From: a bacterium
Lineage (GTDB): Bacteria > Patescibacteriota > Microgenomatia > UBA8517
Length of the DNA: 14,851 nucleotides
Direction of reading: 5' to 3'
Assembly (NCBI GenBank): GCA_021824385.1
Contig: JAKAKU010000046.1
Span: forward strand, 1-14,851
Shown here: one piece after another, positions 1 through 9,603 of the stretch
Numbering within the stretch: position 1 is the first letter of the stretch
Layout: every line of letters begins with the position of its first letter
The notes under the pieces: generated by a model
Told to the model about the DNA's origin: nothing
The model's database searches: none
Seen by the model: only the letters and a program-made list of their open reading frames with translations
Position numbers and translations under genes: made by a program

Positions 1-1236
1 GTTAGATGCGCCGAAGGCAATTGAAGTTGAAGCATCAAGTACTAATGAGTCTGAAAACTTGGTGAAGTTTAAAGCATTGCTCGCAACAGAGATGTTATCA
101 GTTCCGCTCGGGCTCTCGCTTACTAAGAAGTCTGAAGTAAAGTTTAATGTGTCAACATTTGTTCCTACTGCCACGCCGCCGTTTTTGACGTTAATGATTG
201 CACTGGTAGCACCTGAGTCATTTGAACAACCCCACATATCGGTTGTTTCATTCCATTTCAGTAATTGACCGTCTGCACAACCTTGCAGAAGTGTTAATCC
301 ACTTGATAAAACTTCAAGTCCTGATCCGCTTGTTGTAGTAGAGGACAGTGCATCTGTTGCGGCAGGCAACTGAATTGTCAGGCTGCCGCCTGATAGTGTC
401 AGGCCGTTTCCAGTAAAGTCGGAGATGGTATCAGAGTTTAAGGTCAAACTTCCGGTTGTTGTTATGTTGCCTGAGTTGTTTACAGTAAATAGATTTGTTC
501 CGGTTGAGTTTTGAACAGCTAAAATATTGCTTGTCTGGGGAGAATGTCCTCTGGCGAGTAGTTGTATTTCATCGGAGTCGCCAACGACAGCTAACTTTCC
601 TAGAATAGTAGCATTAGCATCAACTGTAAGGTCTGCGTTAATTTTTGTGGGGACATTCAAATTAAAGGTGAGATCTTGCAGCGCAGTGGTATCCGCAAGT
701 ACATTTGCGGAATTTCCTAGTTTGGCGGTTTCTCTCTTATTGGAAAACAGTTCTTGAATTCGAGGGGTAAAGGCACGAGCTGCCGTTGCGGTAATTAATA
801 ATAACGATGTAACTATCAAGCTTTTTGCAAAAAAGTTTTTTACCGAATGTTTCTTTTGTCGCACTGCTATTGTAGGTGTTTCTATCTGTGGTGTCTTGGT
901 TGATGCAAAGAATTCCTGTGGGGTGGTAAAAGCAATTACTTTGTCTGTTTGTGGTGTTTGAAGAGACACGGGAGTTTCTCTCACTTCTACAACTTCTTTA
1001 GGAGCTATTGTGTTTACCACTACTGCCGTATCGGCAACCACTTTCTTCTTAGCGTTTTTGTTTTTCTTAAGGCTTATAATCTCGTCAAAGCGATACCTTC
1101 TATGTTTTCCTTCTGTACGTTCAGGAACAAGAATTCCTTTGGCTTCCCAACGACGAAGCGTTTTTGTAGAAATTTTTAAGAGGGCAGCTGCCTCATGTAT
1201 TGAGAGAAGTTCTTGTTTTGCAGGTTTATTTATCAT
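1..1236 (-). CDS. MerR-type HTH / single TM / repetitive surface protein, partial (C-terminus outside window)
   Basis: The frame is open for 412 codons from ATG at 1236 to the left edge. Residues about 10-57 form a MerR/excisionase-type winged HTH (motifs SIHEAAALLKIS, TLRRWEAKGIL and HRRYRFDEI). A Lys-rich linker and a Pro/Thr-rich stretch follow (58-130), then one hydrophobic segment (about 138-156, FFAKSLIVTSLLLITATAA) preceded by basic residues. This predicts the HTH in the cytoplasm and the rest outside. From 157 on the protein is rich in Ser, Thr, Asn and Gly with short beta-repeat-like units. It includes the pattern LLQGCADGQLLKWNET followed by MWGC, which recurs in large surface proteins of candidate-phyla bacteria. 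Domain order resembles membrane-bound one-component regulators such as CadC or ToxR, but the HTH family differs. No Shine-Dalgarno site is visible; a candidate promoter sits just upstream. The DNA target and surface function are not known. Confidence 0.85.
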   Translation of the reverse strand, partial: MINKPAKQELLSIHEAAALLKISTKTLRRWEAKGILVPERTEGKHRRYRFDEIISLKKNKNAKKKVVADTAVVVNTIAPKEVVEVRETPVSLQTPQTDKVIAFTTPQEFFASTKTPQIETPTIAVRQKKHSVKNFFAKSLIVTSLLLITATAARAFTPRIQELFSNKRETAKLGNSANVLADTTALQDLTFNLNVPTKINADLTVDANATILGKLAVVGDSDEIQLLARGHSPQTSNILAVQNSTGTNLFTVNNSGNITTTGSLTLNSDTISDFTGNGLTLSGGSLTIQLPAATDALSSTTTSGSGLEVLSSGLTLLQGCADGQLLKWNETTDMWGCSNDSGATSAIINVKNGGVAVGTNVDTLNFTSDFLVSESPSGTDNISVASNALNFTKFSDSLVLDASTSIAFGASN

Positions 1237-1249
1237 GGGTAGGATTTGA

Positions 1250-1279
1250 AATTAGACACCTCGTGGCTACATGTCTAAT
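1250..1279 (-). promoter_or_regulatory. Candidate promoter with MerR-style dyad for the HTH-surface gene
   Basis: Read on the minus strand, TTAGAC is followed after exactly 18 bases by TAATTT (1255-1250), about 14 bases before the ATG at 1236. The same stretch holds a perfect 8-bp inverted repeat, ATTAGACA (1279-1272) and TGTCTAAT (1258-1251), with 13 bases between. The dyad therefore spans the -35, spacer and -10. MerR-family regulators typically bind such dyads within the spacer. The -35 match is imperfect. A better consensus TTGACA (minus strand, about 1313-1308) lies further upstream with TTAAAT 18 bases after it, so an alternative promoter exists and the dyad would then sit in the leader. 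Autoregulation is inferred. Confidence 0.45.
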
Positions 1280-1367
1280 ATCATTTAACTGTTTTTGTCC
1301 ATCTTTTGTCAACGAGCGTAATACCCGCATTTTCTATTTGCGTTGTTTTTGTTGCAAAAATGGTCAG

Positions 1368-1381
1368 AAAGCGATCGCTTT
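1368..1381. repeat. 14-bp perfect palindrome
   Basis: AAAGCGA followed by TCGCTTT forms a perfect palindrome centred on GCGATCGC. It is isolated (no second copy seen in the window) and lies in the intergenic region between two divergent genes. It could be a protein-binding site, but nothing else supports a specific role. Confidence 0.5.
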
Positions 1382-1501
1382 TGGAATCCTATATCTTGTT
1401 TTAACTCCAACATCTGGGTTATTGCCTTTTGGAACCACATAAAGCAGGTCAATTGGTCAGTAGTTTGATGTAGGAGAGAATACGTATAAGCTGATTACCT
1501 T

Positions 1502-1530
1502 ATATGGGTTTCACAGATACCCATATTTTT
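1502..1530 (+). terminator. Hairpin plus T tract, terminator-like
   Basis: ATATGGGT (1502-1509) and ACCCATAT (1519-1526) form an 8-bp perfect stem with a 9-base loop, and a short T run follows (1526-1530). The shape fits a weak rho-independent terminator on the plus strand. No plus-strand gene lies upstream, so it would end either an unseen small transcript or antisense transcription. It could equally be a structural element of an RNA. Confidence 0.3.
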
Positions 1531-1759
1531 GTTGCAAATAGAATTCCGCCTCATTTATTACCGTTACCATTTGTTGAGCTTTTTGTTGAAATATTTCTGC
1601 CTCAGAGATTTTTTTTTAATCTTTTAGACCATTTTATTTATGAAATACTGTACATTATTTATAAGCAGAGAAGCGTTGGTGGACTTTTGTTTTTTTTAAG
1701 ATTGAGTGACAAATTTTTATTATTTTTTTACCGCATGTAAATAAAGACTCTTATTAAAA

Positions 1760-1790
1760 ATTAGACATATAGCCTCGAATTATTTATACC
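1760..1790 (+). promoter_or_regulatory. Candidate promoter and shared motif upstream of the F1-ATPase block
   Basis: Positions 1760-1778 match the minus-strand site at 1279-1261 at 17 of 19 bases (ATTAGACAT, one variable base, TAGCC, one variable base, CGA). As in that site, TTAGAC (1761-1766) is followed after 18 bases by a -10-like hexamer, here TATACC (1785-1790). Only the left arm of the dyad is well kept. This suggests a common regulator or a common promoter class for the divergent genes. The start of the first gene of the block is 46 bases downstream. Confidence 0.45.
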
Positions 1791-1802
1791 GTACAGAAAA
1801 TC

Positions 1803-2610
<808 letters not shown>

Positions 2611-2611
2611 T

Positions 2612-4327
2612 ATGTCTATACTCCCGAATTTCATTTCAACACTATTGCAGAGAAGGAATACTCCTGAACGGAAAGCGCGACTCACCGTGCTTGTTGTTCT
2701 TGATGGGTGGGGCATTGCGCCACCTTCACAAGGAAATGCAATTGCGCTCGCAAAAACGCCTAATATGAATAGTTTTATTGCAAGCTTTCCAAACACCCAA
2801 CTCATTGCCTCTGGAGAGTCGGTAGGGCTTCCAGCAAATGTAGTCGGCAACTCTGAGGTGGGACATCTTACCATAGGCGTGGGGCGTGTAATTGACGAGA
2901 GCTTAGTACGGATCAATCGGAGCATTGAAACTGGCGACTTTTTCTCAAATGATGCCTTTTTAAAAGCTGTTGATCATGTTCGGAAGAACAACTCCACGCT
3001 TCACATCGCTGGCATGGTAAGCAGTGGAAATGTTCACTCTTCGTTAAAGCATCTTCTTGCGCTTGTTGATTTTTGTACTCGACAGAAACTCCCGGATGTT
3101 GCTCTTCACTTGTTTACCGATGGTCGAGATGCAGCTCCAATGGATGGGCTAAACGTAGTGACTGCTCTTGAAAAGACGCTTACGGGTAGCCCCAATATTC
3201 ATATAGCAACAATTTCGGGAAGGTATTACGCGATGGATCGCGATGCAAGATGGGAGCGAACTGAGGCTGTTTATAATGCCATGACCCTTGGAAGCGAGGC
3301 AGTGTTTCCCAGCGCTTCAACTGCCATTTCATCGTATTACTCACAAGCAATTACTGATGAGTTTATTCCACCAACAAGCATTGCTCAAGATAAATCTAGC
3401 CTCAAATTGGTAAACGATCACGATTCAATTATATTTTTCAATTTTAGAGTAGACCGTGCCAGACAGTTTGCAATGAGCTTCATTCTTCCAGACTTTGAGC
3501 ATCTAAAAGGGTACGAGTGGGGGTTTGATCTTGATCAAGGGAACACCCGAAAAAAAGTATCATCAGGTTCTACTTTTAAGCGAAAAAAACTGATATCTGA
3601 TCTCTTTTCTGTCACCATGACTGAATATCAAAGCCAATTGCCAGCGAGTGCCATTGCTTACCCTCACACTACCGTTGAAAAATCGCTTGCACAAGTTTTG
3701 TCTGAAAATAATTACACCCAGCTGCATCTTGCTGAAAGCGAAAAGGAGCGTATGGTGACCTATTATTTTGATGGGCTGAGGACGAGTCGTTTTACAGGAG
3801 AAGACGTTTTGATTATTCAATCTCCGAGGGTGGCGACGTATGACAAAAAACCCGAGATGTCGGTACGCCAAATCGCGAAAGAAGCAGTGAATGTAATAAG
3901 TCGTGGTAAGTACGACTTTATTGTAATGAATATGGCAAATCCTGATATGGTGGCTCATACCGGGAATCTGCAAGCAACAATTAAGGGTGTTGAGGAAGTC
4001 GATGCTGCCCTTGGACAAGTACAAAAGGCAGTACTTGAGGCAAACGGATCGATGCTTATTACGGCAGATCATGGAAACGCAGAGGAGCTTATTACCTACA
4101 ATCAGTCGGGCTTTTATTTTACCTCAGATTCTGGTTCAATGAATACAGAGCATTCTAACAATCCCGTTCCATTCATTGTTATGAATAGAGAATTGTTTCA
4201 AAGAGGCTTGGTAATGACAAAAGGGAACTTGAGCGATGTTGCACCAACGATTTTGTCACTTATGGGCCTAGGAGTGCCAAAGGAAATGACGGGGGCAAAC
4301 CTGTTACAACAAACAACTAAACTATAA
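2612..4327 (+). CDS. gpmI: 2,3-bisphosphoglycerate-independent phosphoglycerate mutase
   Basis: This cytosolic glycolytic enzyme interconverts 3- and 2-phosphoglycerate using two metal ions and a phosphoserine intermediate. Family landmarks are all present: VLDGWG (metal Asp31), GNSEVGH with nucleophile Ser81, VHSSLKH (His142), TDGRDAAP (170-176), SGRYYAMDRDARWER (202-216), NFRVDRARQ (277-285), the Lys in ESEKERM, ANPDMVAHTG (metal Asp445 and His449), ITADHGN (Asp486 and His487) and TEHSNNPVP (His514). At 571 residues it is longer than the usual 510 or so. The extra length is a 25-residue N-terminal extension and additions around 300-330, which includes a Lys-rich stretch. It starts one base after the c-like gene and ends 4 bases before atpF, so it is probably co-transcribed with the ATPase. 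A glycolytic gene inside an F1 operon is unusual. Confidence 0.95.
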   Translation: MSILPNFISTLLQRRNTPERKARLTVLVVLDGWGIAPPSQGNAIALAKTPNMNSFIASFPNTQLIASGESVGLPANVVGNSEVGHLTIGVGRVIDESLVRINRSIETGDFFSNDAFLKAVDHVRKNNSTLHIAGMVSSGNVHSSLKHLLALVDFCTRQKLPDVALHLFTDGRDAAPMDGLNVVTALEKTLTGSPNIHIATISGRYYAMDRDARWERTEAVYNAMTLGSEAVFPSASTAISSYYSQAITDEFIPPTSIAQDKSSLKLVNDHDSIIFFNFRVDRARQFAMSFILPDFEHLKGYEWGFDLDQGNTRKKVSSGSTFKRKKLISDLFSVTMTEYQSQLPASAIAYPHTTVEKSLAQVLSENNYTQLHLAESEKERMVTYYFDGLRTSRFTGEDVLIIQSPRVATYDKKPEMSVRQIAKEAVNVISRGKYDFIVMNMANPDMVAHTGNLQATIKGVEEVDAALGQVQKAVLEANGSMLITADHGNAEELITYNQSGFYFTSDSGSMNTEHSNNPVPFIVMNRELFQRGLVMTKGNLSDVAPTILSLMGLGVPKEMTGANLLQQTTKL

Positions 4328-4331
4328 AAGT

Positions 4332-4943
4332 ATGATAATTGAACCATTTTTTATAACCGGACTTCTCACAGTCTTTGGCTGTTTGATCTTAATAGTCATA
4401 TCTCTTGTTGTGTTATATTTTCGCTCAAGTAAGGCATTATCTGCATTGAATACAGAATTTATCCTTTATAAAAGAGATCAAGAATCGCAAGCACGAGCTG
4501 CACTTGAAGCCGCCACAAAGAAAGCTCAGGAAATTATTTCAAGTACTCAGCTGTTTAGTGAAGAAACAAAACGATGGGTAATGGATGCAGTATCGAAATC
4601 TATTGCGCACGGTTCCAGTACCTATGATCAAATCATTTCAGATTTGGGAACGAAGAGTATCCACGACTTGTTGTTATATTCTGAAGAATTAAAAAAATCA
4701 ATTGAAAGCCAAACCTTAAAATTGACTGAACATTATGAGAATCAATTGAAAGTTGAAGAACAAAGTTTTCATCAGACGCTTGAGAAAAACGAAGAACAAA
4801 TACTCAAAGAGATTAAAGATAAAGCATCCAAGCTCCTCCCCGAAATTTTAAGAGAAGCGACGAAACGATCGCTTACCACAGAGGAAGCTGAAAATTTGAT
4901 CATAGATAGTATTGAAAAGATAAAGAAAGAACATGCAATTTAG
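4332..4943 (+). CDS. atpF: F-type ATPase b-like stalk subunit
   Basis: The 203-residue protein has one N-terminal membrane helix (about 7-30), then a long charged coiled-coil region (about 35-200) rich in Glu, Lys, Gln and Ala. In it, the stretch QARAALEAATKKAQEIISS is typical of the tether domain of subunit b. In F-type ATPases b forms the peripheral stalk that holds alpha3beta3 against the membrane through delta. The position directly before the delta, alpha, gamma, beta and epsilon genes supports this assignment. It is longer than the common 156-170 residues. The last 11 bases overlap atpH, suggesting coupled translation. No Shine-Dalgarno site is visible. Sequence identity to known b is weak, as usual for this family, so the call rests mainly on architecture and gene order. 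Confidence 0.8.
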   Translation: MIIEPFFITGLLTVFGCLILIVISLVVLYFRSSKALSALNTEFILYKRDQESQARAALEAATKKAQEIISSTQLFSEETKRWVMDAVSKSIAHGSSTYDQIISDLGTKSIHDLLLYSEELKKSIESQTLKLTEHYENQLKVEEQSFHQTLEKNEEQILKEIKDKASKLLPEILREATKRSLTTEEAENLIIDSIEKIKKEHAI

Positions 4944-5334
4944 TGATATTAAACCGCGAACCAAGTTTGAGCTGGTATCGCTCCAGCGGCTTCTGACTAC
5001 TACCAAAACAATTGAAGAAGCGCGCCTTTCGTTCCCTGAAAAACTTTTAGCGTATATCGACGAACTAAGTAAAAACTCGGCTAAAAATTTTGAAAGTATT
5101 ACAAAAGATATCAAAACATATTTAAGTAATATGAAGTATATAAAAATGTATATTCCATTTGAGCCCAGCATGCAATTCCAAGAGCGCATCTATCGCGCAA
5201 TTGATATCGATCAATCAGATCGATACCTCGATATTGTTTGTGATACCTCGCTTGTTGGTGGGATAAAACTGGTTGTAGACGGAAAACAATATGACGAAAC
5301 AGTCGATAAAATCATCTATGAGAAGTGCCACTGA
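4933..5334 (+). CDS. atpH: F-type ATPase delta-like subunit, short
   Basis: The protein has 133 residues against about 175-180 for a normal delta. The C-terminal part (about 85-130) carries the delta signature: a short helix, then DTSLVGGIKLVVDGKQYD, matching the family pattern D-x-SLIGG followed by a beta hairpin, and a final helix. The N-terminal half (about 1-80) is helical but too short for the full six-helix bundle that normally binds the N-termini of alpha. Delta links the b stalk to the top of F1. The gene overlaps atpF by 11 bases and lies 6 bases before atpA. The shortening may go with the short N-terminus of the alpha encoded next door. Confidence 0.8.
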   Translation: MQFSDIKPRTKFELVSLQRLLTTTKTIEEARLSFPEKLLAYIDELSKNSAKNFESITKDIKTYLSNMKYIKMYIPFEPSMQFQERIYRAIDIDQSDRYLDIVCDTSLVGGIKLVVDGKQYDETVDKIIYEKCH

Positions 5335-5340
5335 ACAACT

Positions 5341-6794
5341 ATGAAAAGTGTCTTTGAACAAACGATAGCTCAATTTTCAGAAGTTGGATATGTTGAAGAG
5401 GTTCATTCTGCTGTAATTCGTGTTTCAGGCCTCCCTGGTGCGCACCTTGAAGAGGTAGTCCTTTTTGAGAACGGAGCTGAAGGGTTTATTTATGGGCTTG
5501 AGGATGTTTTTATTGATGTGATTTTAATAAATGAAGGAAGCACCTCTATCGGAGAACGAGTGGCAAGAACTGGTAAACCAATTACCATTGAAATTTCAAC
5601 AGCCATTCTTGGTAGCGCTCTTGACGCTCTCGGAAAACCACTCATATATAAAGCAGTAAAACAATCTGAGAAAAAGATAGTTAGGGAGGTTTTTGATAAA
5701 GTTCCGGGCATAGGAGCACGTGTGCCGATTAAAAAACCGTTTCATACCGGGATTGCCGTTGTTGATATCACGATACCGCTTGGCCGGGGGCAGCGTGAAC
5801 TTGTTCTCGGAGATCGCAAAACGGGGAAAACTCAGTTTTTACTGCAGGTACTCAGAAATCAAGTAAAGACAGGGGCTATTTGCATATATTGCGCCATTGG
5901 AAAACGTGAGAGTGAAATATTTGAACTTATTGAAGAGTTGAAAAATCCAATCTATGGCTCATCTGTCATTGTTTTTGCGAGTGGTGGAAACGAGGGAGTA
6001 GGTAGGATTTATCTGACACCATTTTCAGCAATGGCAACCGCAGAATATTTTCGAGATCTTGGGAAGGATGTTTTTTTGATTCTCGACGACCTATCAACAC
6101 ATGCACAGTTTTATCGGGAGATGGCGCTCTTGGCACGCAGGTTCCCTGGTCGTGCGTCATACCCTGGTGACATATTTCATGTTCACGCCGAGCTTCTTGA
6201 ACGGGCAGGAGCCTTTAAAATACAAAGCGGTGCTGAGGCAACAATTACCTGTCTGCCGGTGGCTCAGTCTGTTTTTGGTGATATAACGGGATACATTACT
6301 ACAAACTTAATGTCGATGACCGACGGGCATTTATATCTTGACTCAGAGATTTTTGATGAAGGGCGTAGGCCGGCATTAAATCCATTTCTTTCGGTAACTC
6401 GTGTTGGGCACGAGACACAGTCATCGCTGATGCGCGACATCTCTCGTGAAGTAACGAGCTTTTTAATTACCTATCGCCGTGCTCAAGAGTTTTCCCATTT
6501 CGGAAGTGAAGTGAGTATTGCAGTCAAAGACACGCTCTCTCGTGGGAAATTGCTCTATACATTATTTGATCAGAGTAGCGATATTTTGATACCCTCGCAT
6601 TTTGCAGCATTTGTTGTGGCCCACATCTGGGCTGGGAGTTTTAAAAATATTGATACCGATGAGCTTAAGAAACGAGTGGTAAATGGGGTAACGAAATTTG
6701 AAGATCCTGCCTTCAAGGCACGTTTTGATGCTATTTTTAATAGCGCTCCCGATTTTAAAACGCTCATAACCGCTGTTTCTCAATTACCACTTCC

Positions 6795-6798
<4 letters not shown>
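5341..6798 (+). CDS. atpA: F1 ATPase alpha subunit
   Basis: Alpha is the non-catalytic nucleotide-binding subunit that lends the arginine finger to beta. The N-terminal beta-barrel (about 18-85) is followed by the P-loop GDRKTGKT (157-164), Walker-B-like FLILDDLS (245-252), RRFPGRASYPGDIFHVHAELLERAG (266-290), and the arginine-finger region PFLSVTRVG with Arg354. The C-terminal helical domain (about 370-485) is diverged. Length is 485 against about 500-513. The start lacks roughly 8-10 residues of the N-terminal helix used for delta binding in E. coli, although the segment matching IAQF is present. No Shine-Dalgarno site is evident. The stop overlaps the start of atpG in ATGA, a sign of translational coupling. 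Confidence 0.95.
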
Positions 6799-9267
<2,469 letters not shown>

Positions 9268-9276
9268 TACCGAACC

Positions 9277-9351
9277 TGGTCGGGGAGGGCAGAATTGAAC
9301 TGCCTACTTCTCGTACCCGAAACGAGCGGTCTACCGATGACCTACACCCCG
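9277..9351 (-). tRNA. tRNA-Pro (anticodon CGG)
   Basis: The minus strand folds into a full cloverleaf: acceptor CGGGGTG with CTCCCCG (one U-U mismatch at 6-67), D stem GGTC/GACC, anticodon stem CTCGT/ACGAG, loop TTCGGGT with anticodon CGG and G37, T arm GGCAG, TTCAATT, CTGCC, discriminator A73 and an encoded CCA. C1-G72 and G37 are typical of bacterial tRNA-Pro. It lies only 9 bases from the end of atpC in convergent orientation. Confidence 0.95.
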
Positions 9352-9361
9352 ATACTGGTTT

Positions 9362-9367
9362 AGTATA
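9362..9367 (-). promoter_or_regulatory. Candidate -10 box for tRNA-Pro
   Basis: TATACT on the minus strand ends 10 bases before the mature tRNA 5' end at 9351, giving a start point a few bases upstream of it. No good -35 is present 16-18 bases upstream. An AT-rich 7-bp hairpin (AGGTTTT 9372-9378 with AAAACCT 9384-9390) occupies the spacer region. Confidence 0.35.
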
Positions 9368-9402
9368 TCTCAGGTTTTCGACAAAAACCTCATTGAACAA
9401 CT

Positions 9403-9491
9403 TTATACACACATTACCTACAGGTTGTCCACAAATTGTGCGACCCTCAAATTGAGACCTGTAGTAACAATATATCAATAAGTTATCCACA
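9403..9491 (+). promoter_or_regulatory. Cluster of three DnaA-box-like 9-mers
   Basis: TTATACACA (9403-9411), TTGTCCACA (9425-9433) and TTATCCACA (9483-9491) lie in the same orientation within 89 bases. The third is the classical high-affinity DnaA box; the first fits TTATNCACA, and the second differs from TTATCCACA by one base. They sit between tRNA-Pro and rsmI. One exact box in 15 kb is expected only about once in ten windows, so three near-matches together look meaningful. They could mark DnaA-controlled transcription, a DnaA titration site or a minor origin. No DnaA, DnaN or clear unwinding element is seen nearby. Confidence 0.5.
9430..9456. repeat. Two related 11-bp palindromes
   Basis: CACAAATTGTG (9430-9440) and CTCAAATTGAG (9446-9456) are each perfect palindromes around a central A, with centres 16 bases apart. 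The first overlaps the end of the TTGTCCACA box. A flanking inverted pair ACAGGT (9420-9425) and ACCTGT (9457-9462) encloses both. The arrangement looks like a tandem operator or a hairpin-forming region. Confidence 0.45.
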
Positions 9492-9511
9492 ATTTGGTCT
9501 TACAAACAGCA

Positions 9512-9517
9512 TATACT
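9512..9517 (+). promoter_or_regulatory. Candidate -10 box for rsmI
   Basis: TATACT on the plus strand would start transcription near 9524, giving an approximately 80-base leader before the rsmI ATG at 9604. No good -35 is found. The TTATCCACA box at 9483-9491 lies at the -35 position, so DnaA binding there could affect transcription. The leader carries two copies of TAAGTCGG (9523-9530 and 9564-9571) around the palindrome AGCATGATGCT (9551-9561). Confidence 0.35.
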
Positions 9518-9603
9518 CATAGTAAGTCGGTATTTTGTGCTTATCTACTAAGCATGATGCTAATAAGTCGGAATATGAAGCTTTCCGGTGTACAATCAAG
9601 GAT

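Larger units (their letters stand above)
1280..1759. other. Gene-free part of the divergent intergenic region
   Basis: No convincing gene was found in this stretch on either strand. It contains a 14-bp palindrome (1368-1381), a hairpin with a T tract (1502-1530), and two copies of the 13-mer TTTTTGTTGCAAA (1347-1359 and 1527-1539). From about 1590 it is strongly T-rich, and the small open frames there encode Phe/Leu-rich strings with no family features. A 30-codon minus-strand run (1364-1456) has protein-like composition and may be a gene remnant. An unrecognised small RNA cannot be excluded. Confidence 0.5.

Noticed and set aside
527..1442. Several plus-strand open frames of 76-80 codons
   Set aside because: Those inside 1-1236 are antisense to the well-supported HTH-surface gene; the one reaching 1442 has no start signal and no recognisable domains.
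1504..1740. 78-codon plus-strand open frame in the divergent intergenic region
   Set aside because: Encoded by very T-rich DNA, its start lies inside a hairpin, Phe/Leu-rich product without family features.
9352..9600. Full replication origin
   Set aside because: Three DnaA-like boxes, but no dnaA/dnaN neighbours, no clear AT-rich unwinding element, and the F1 operon is transcribed toward the site; kept only as a box cluster.
9535..9603. TTG start extending RsmI by 23 residues
   Set aside because: The extension is not family-like, while Met at 9604 gives the standard RsmI N-terminus.
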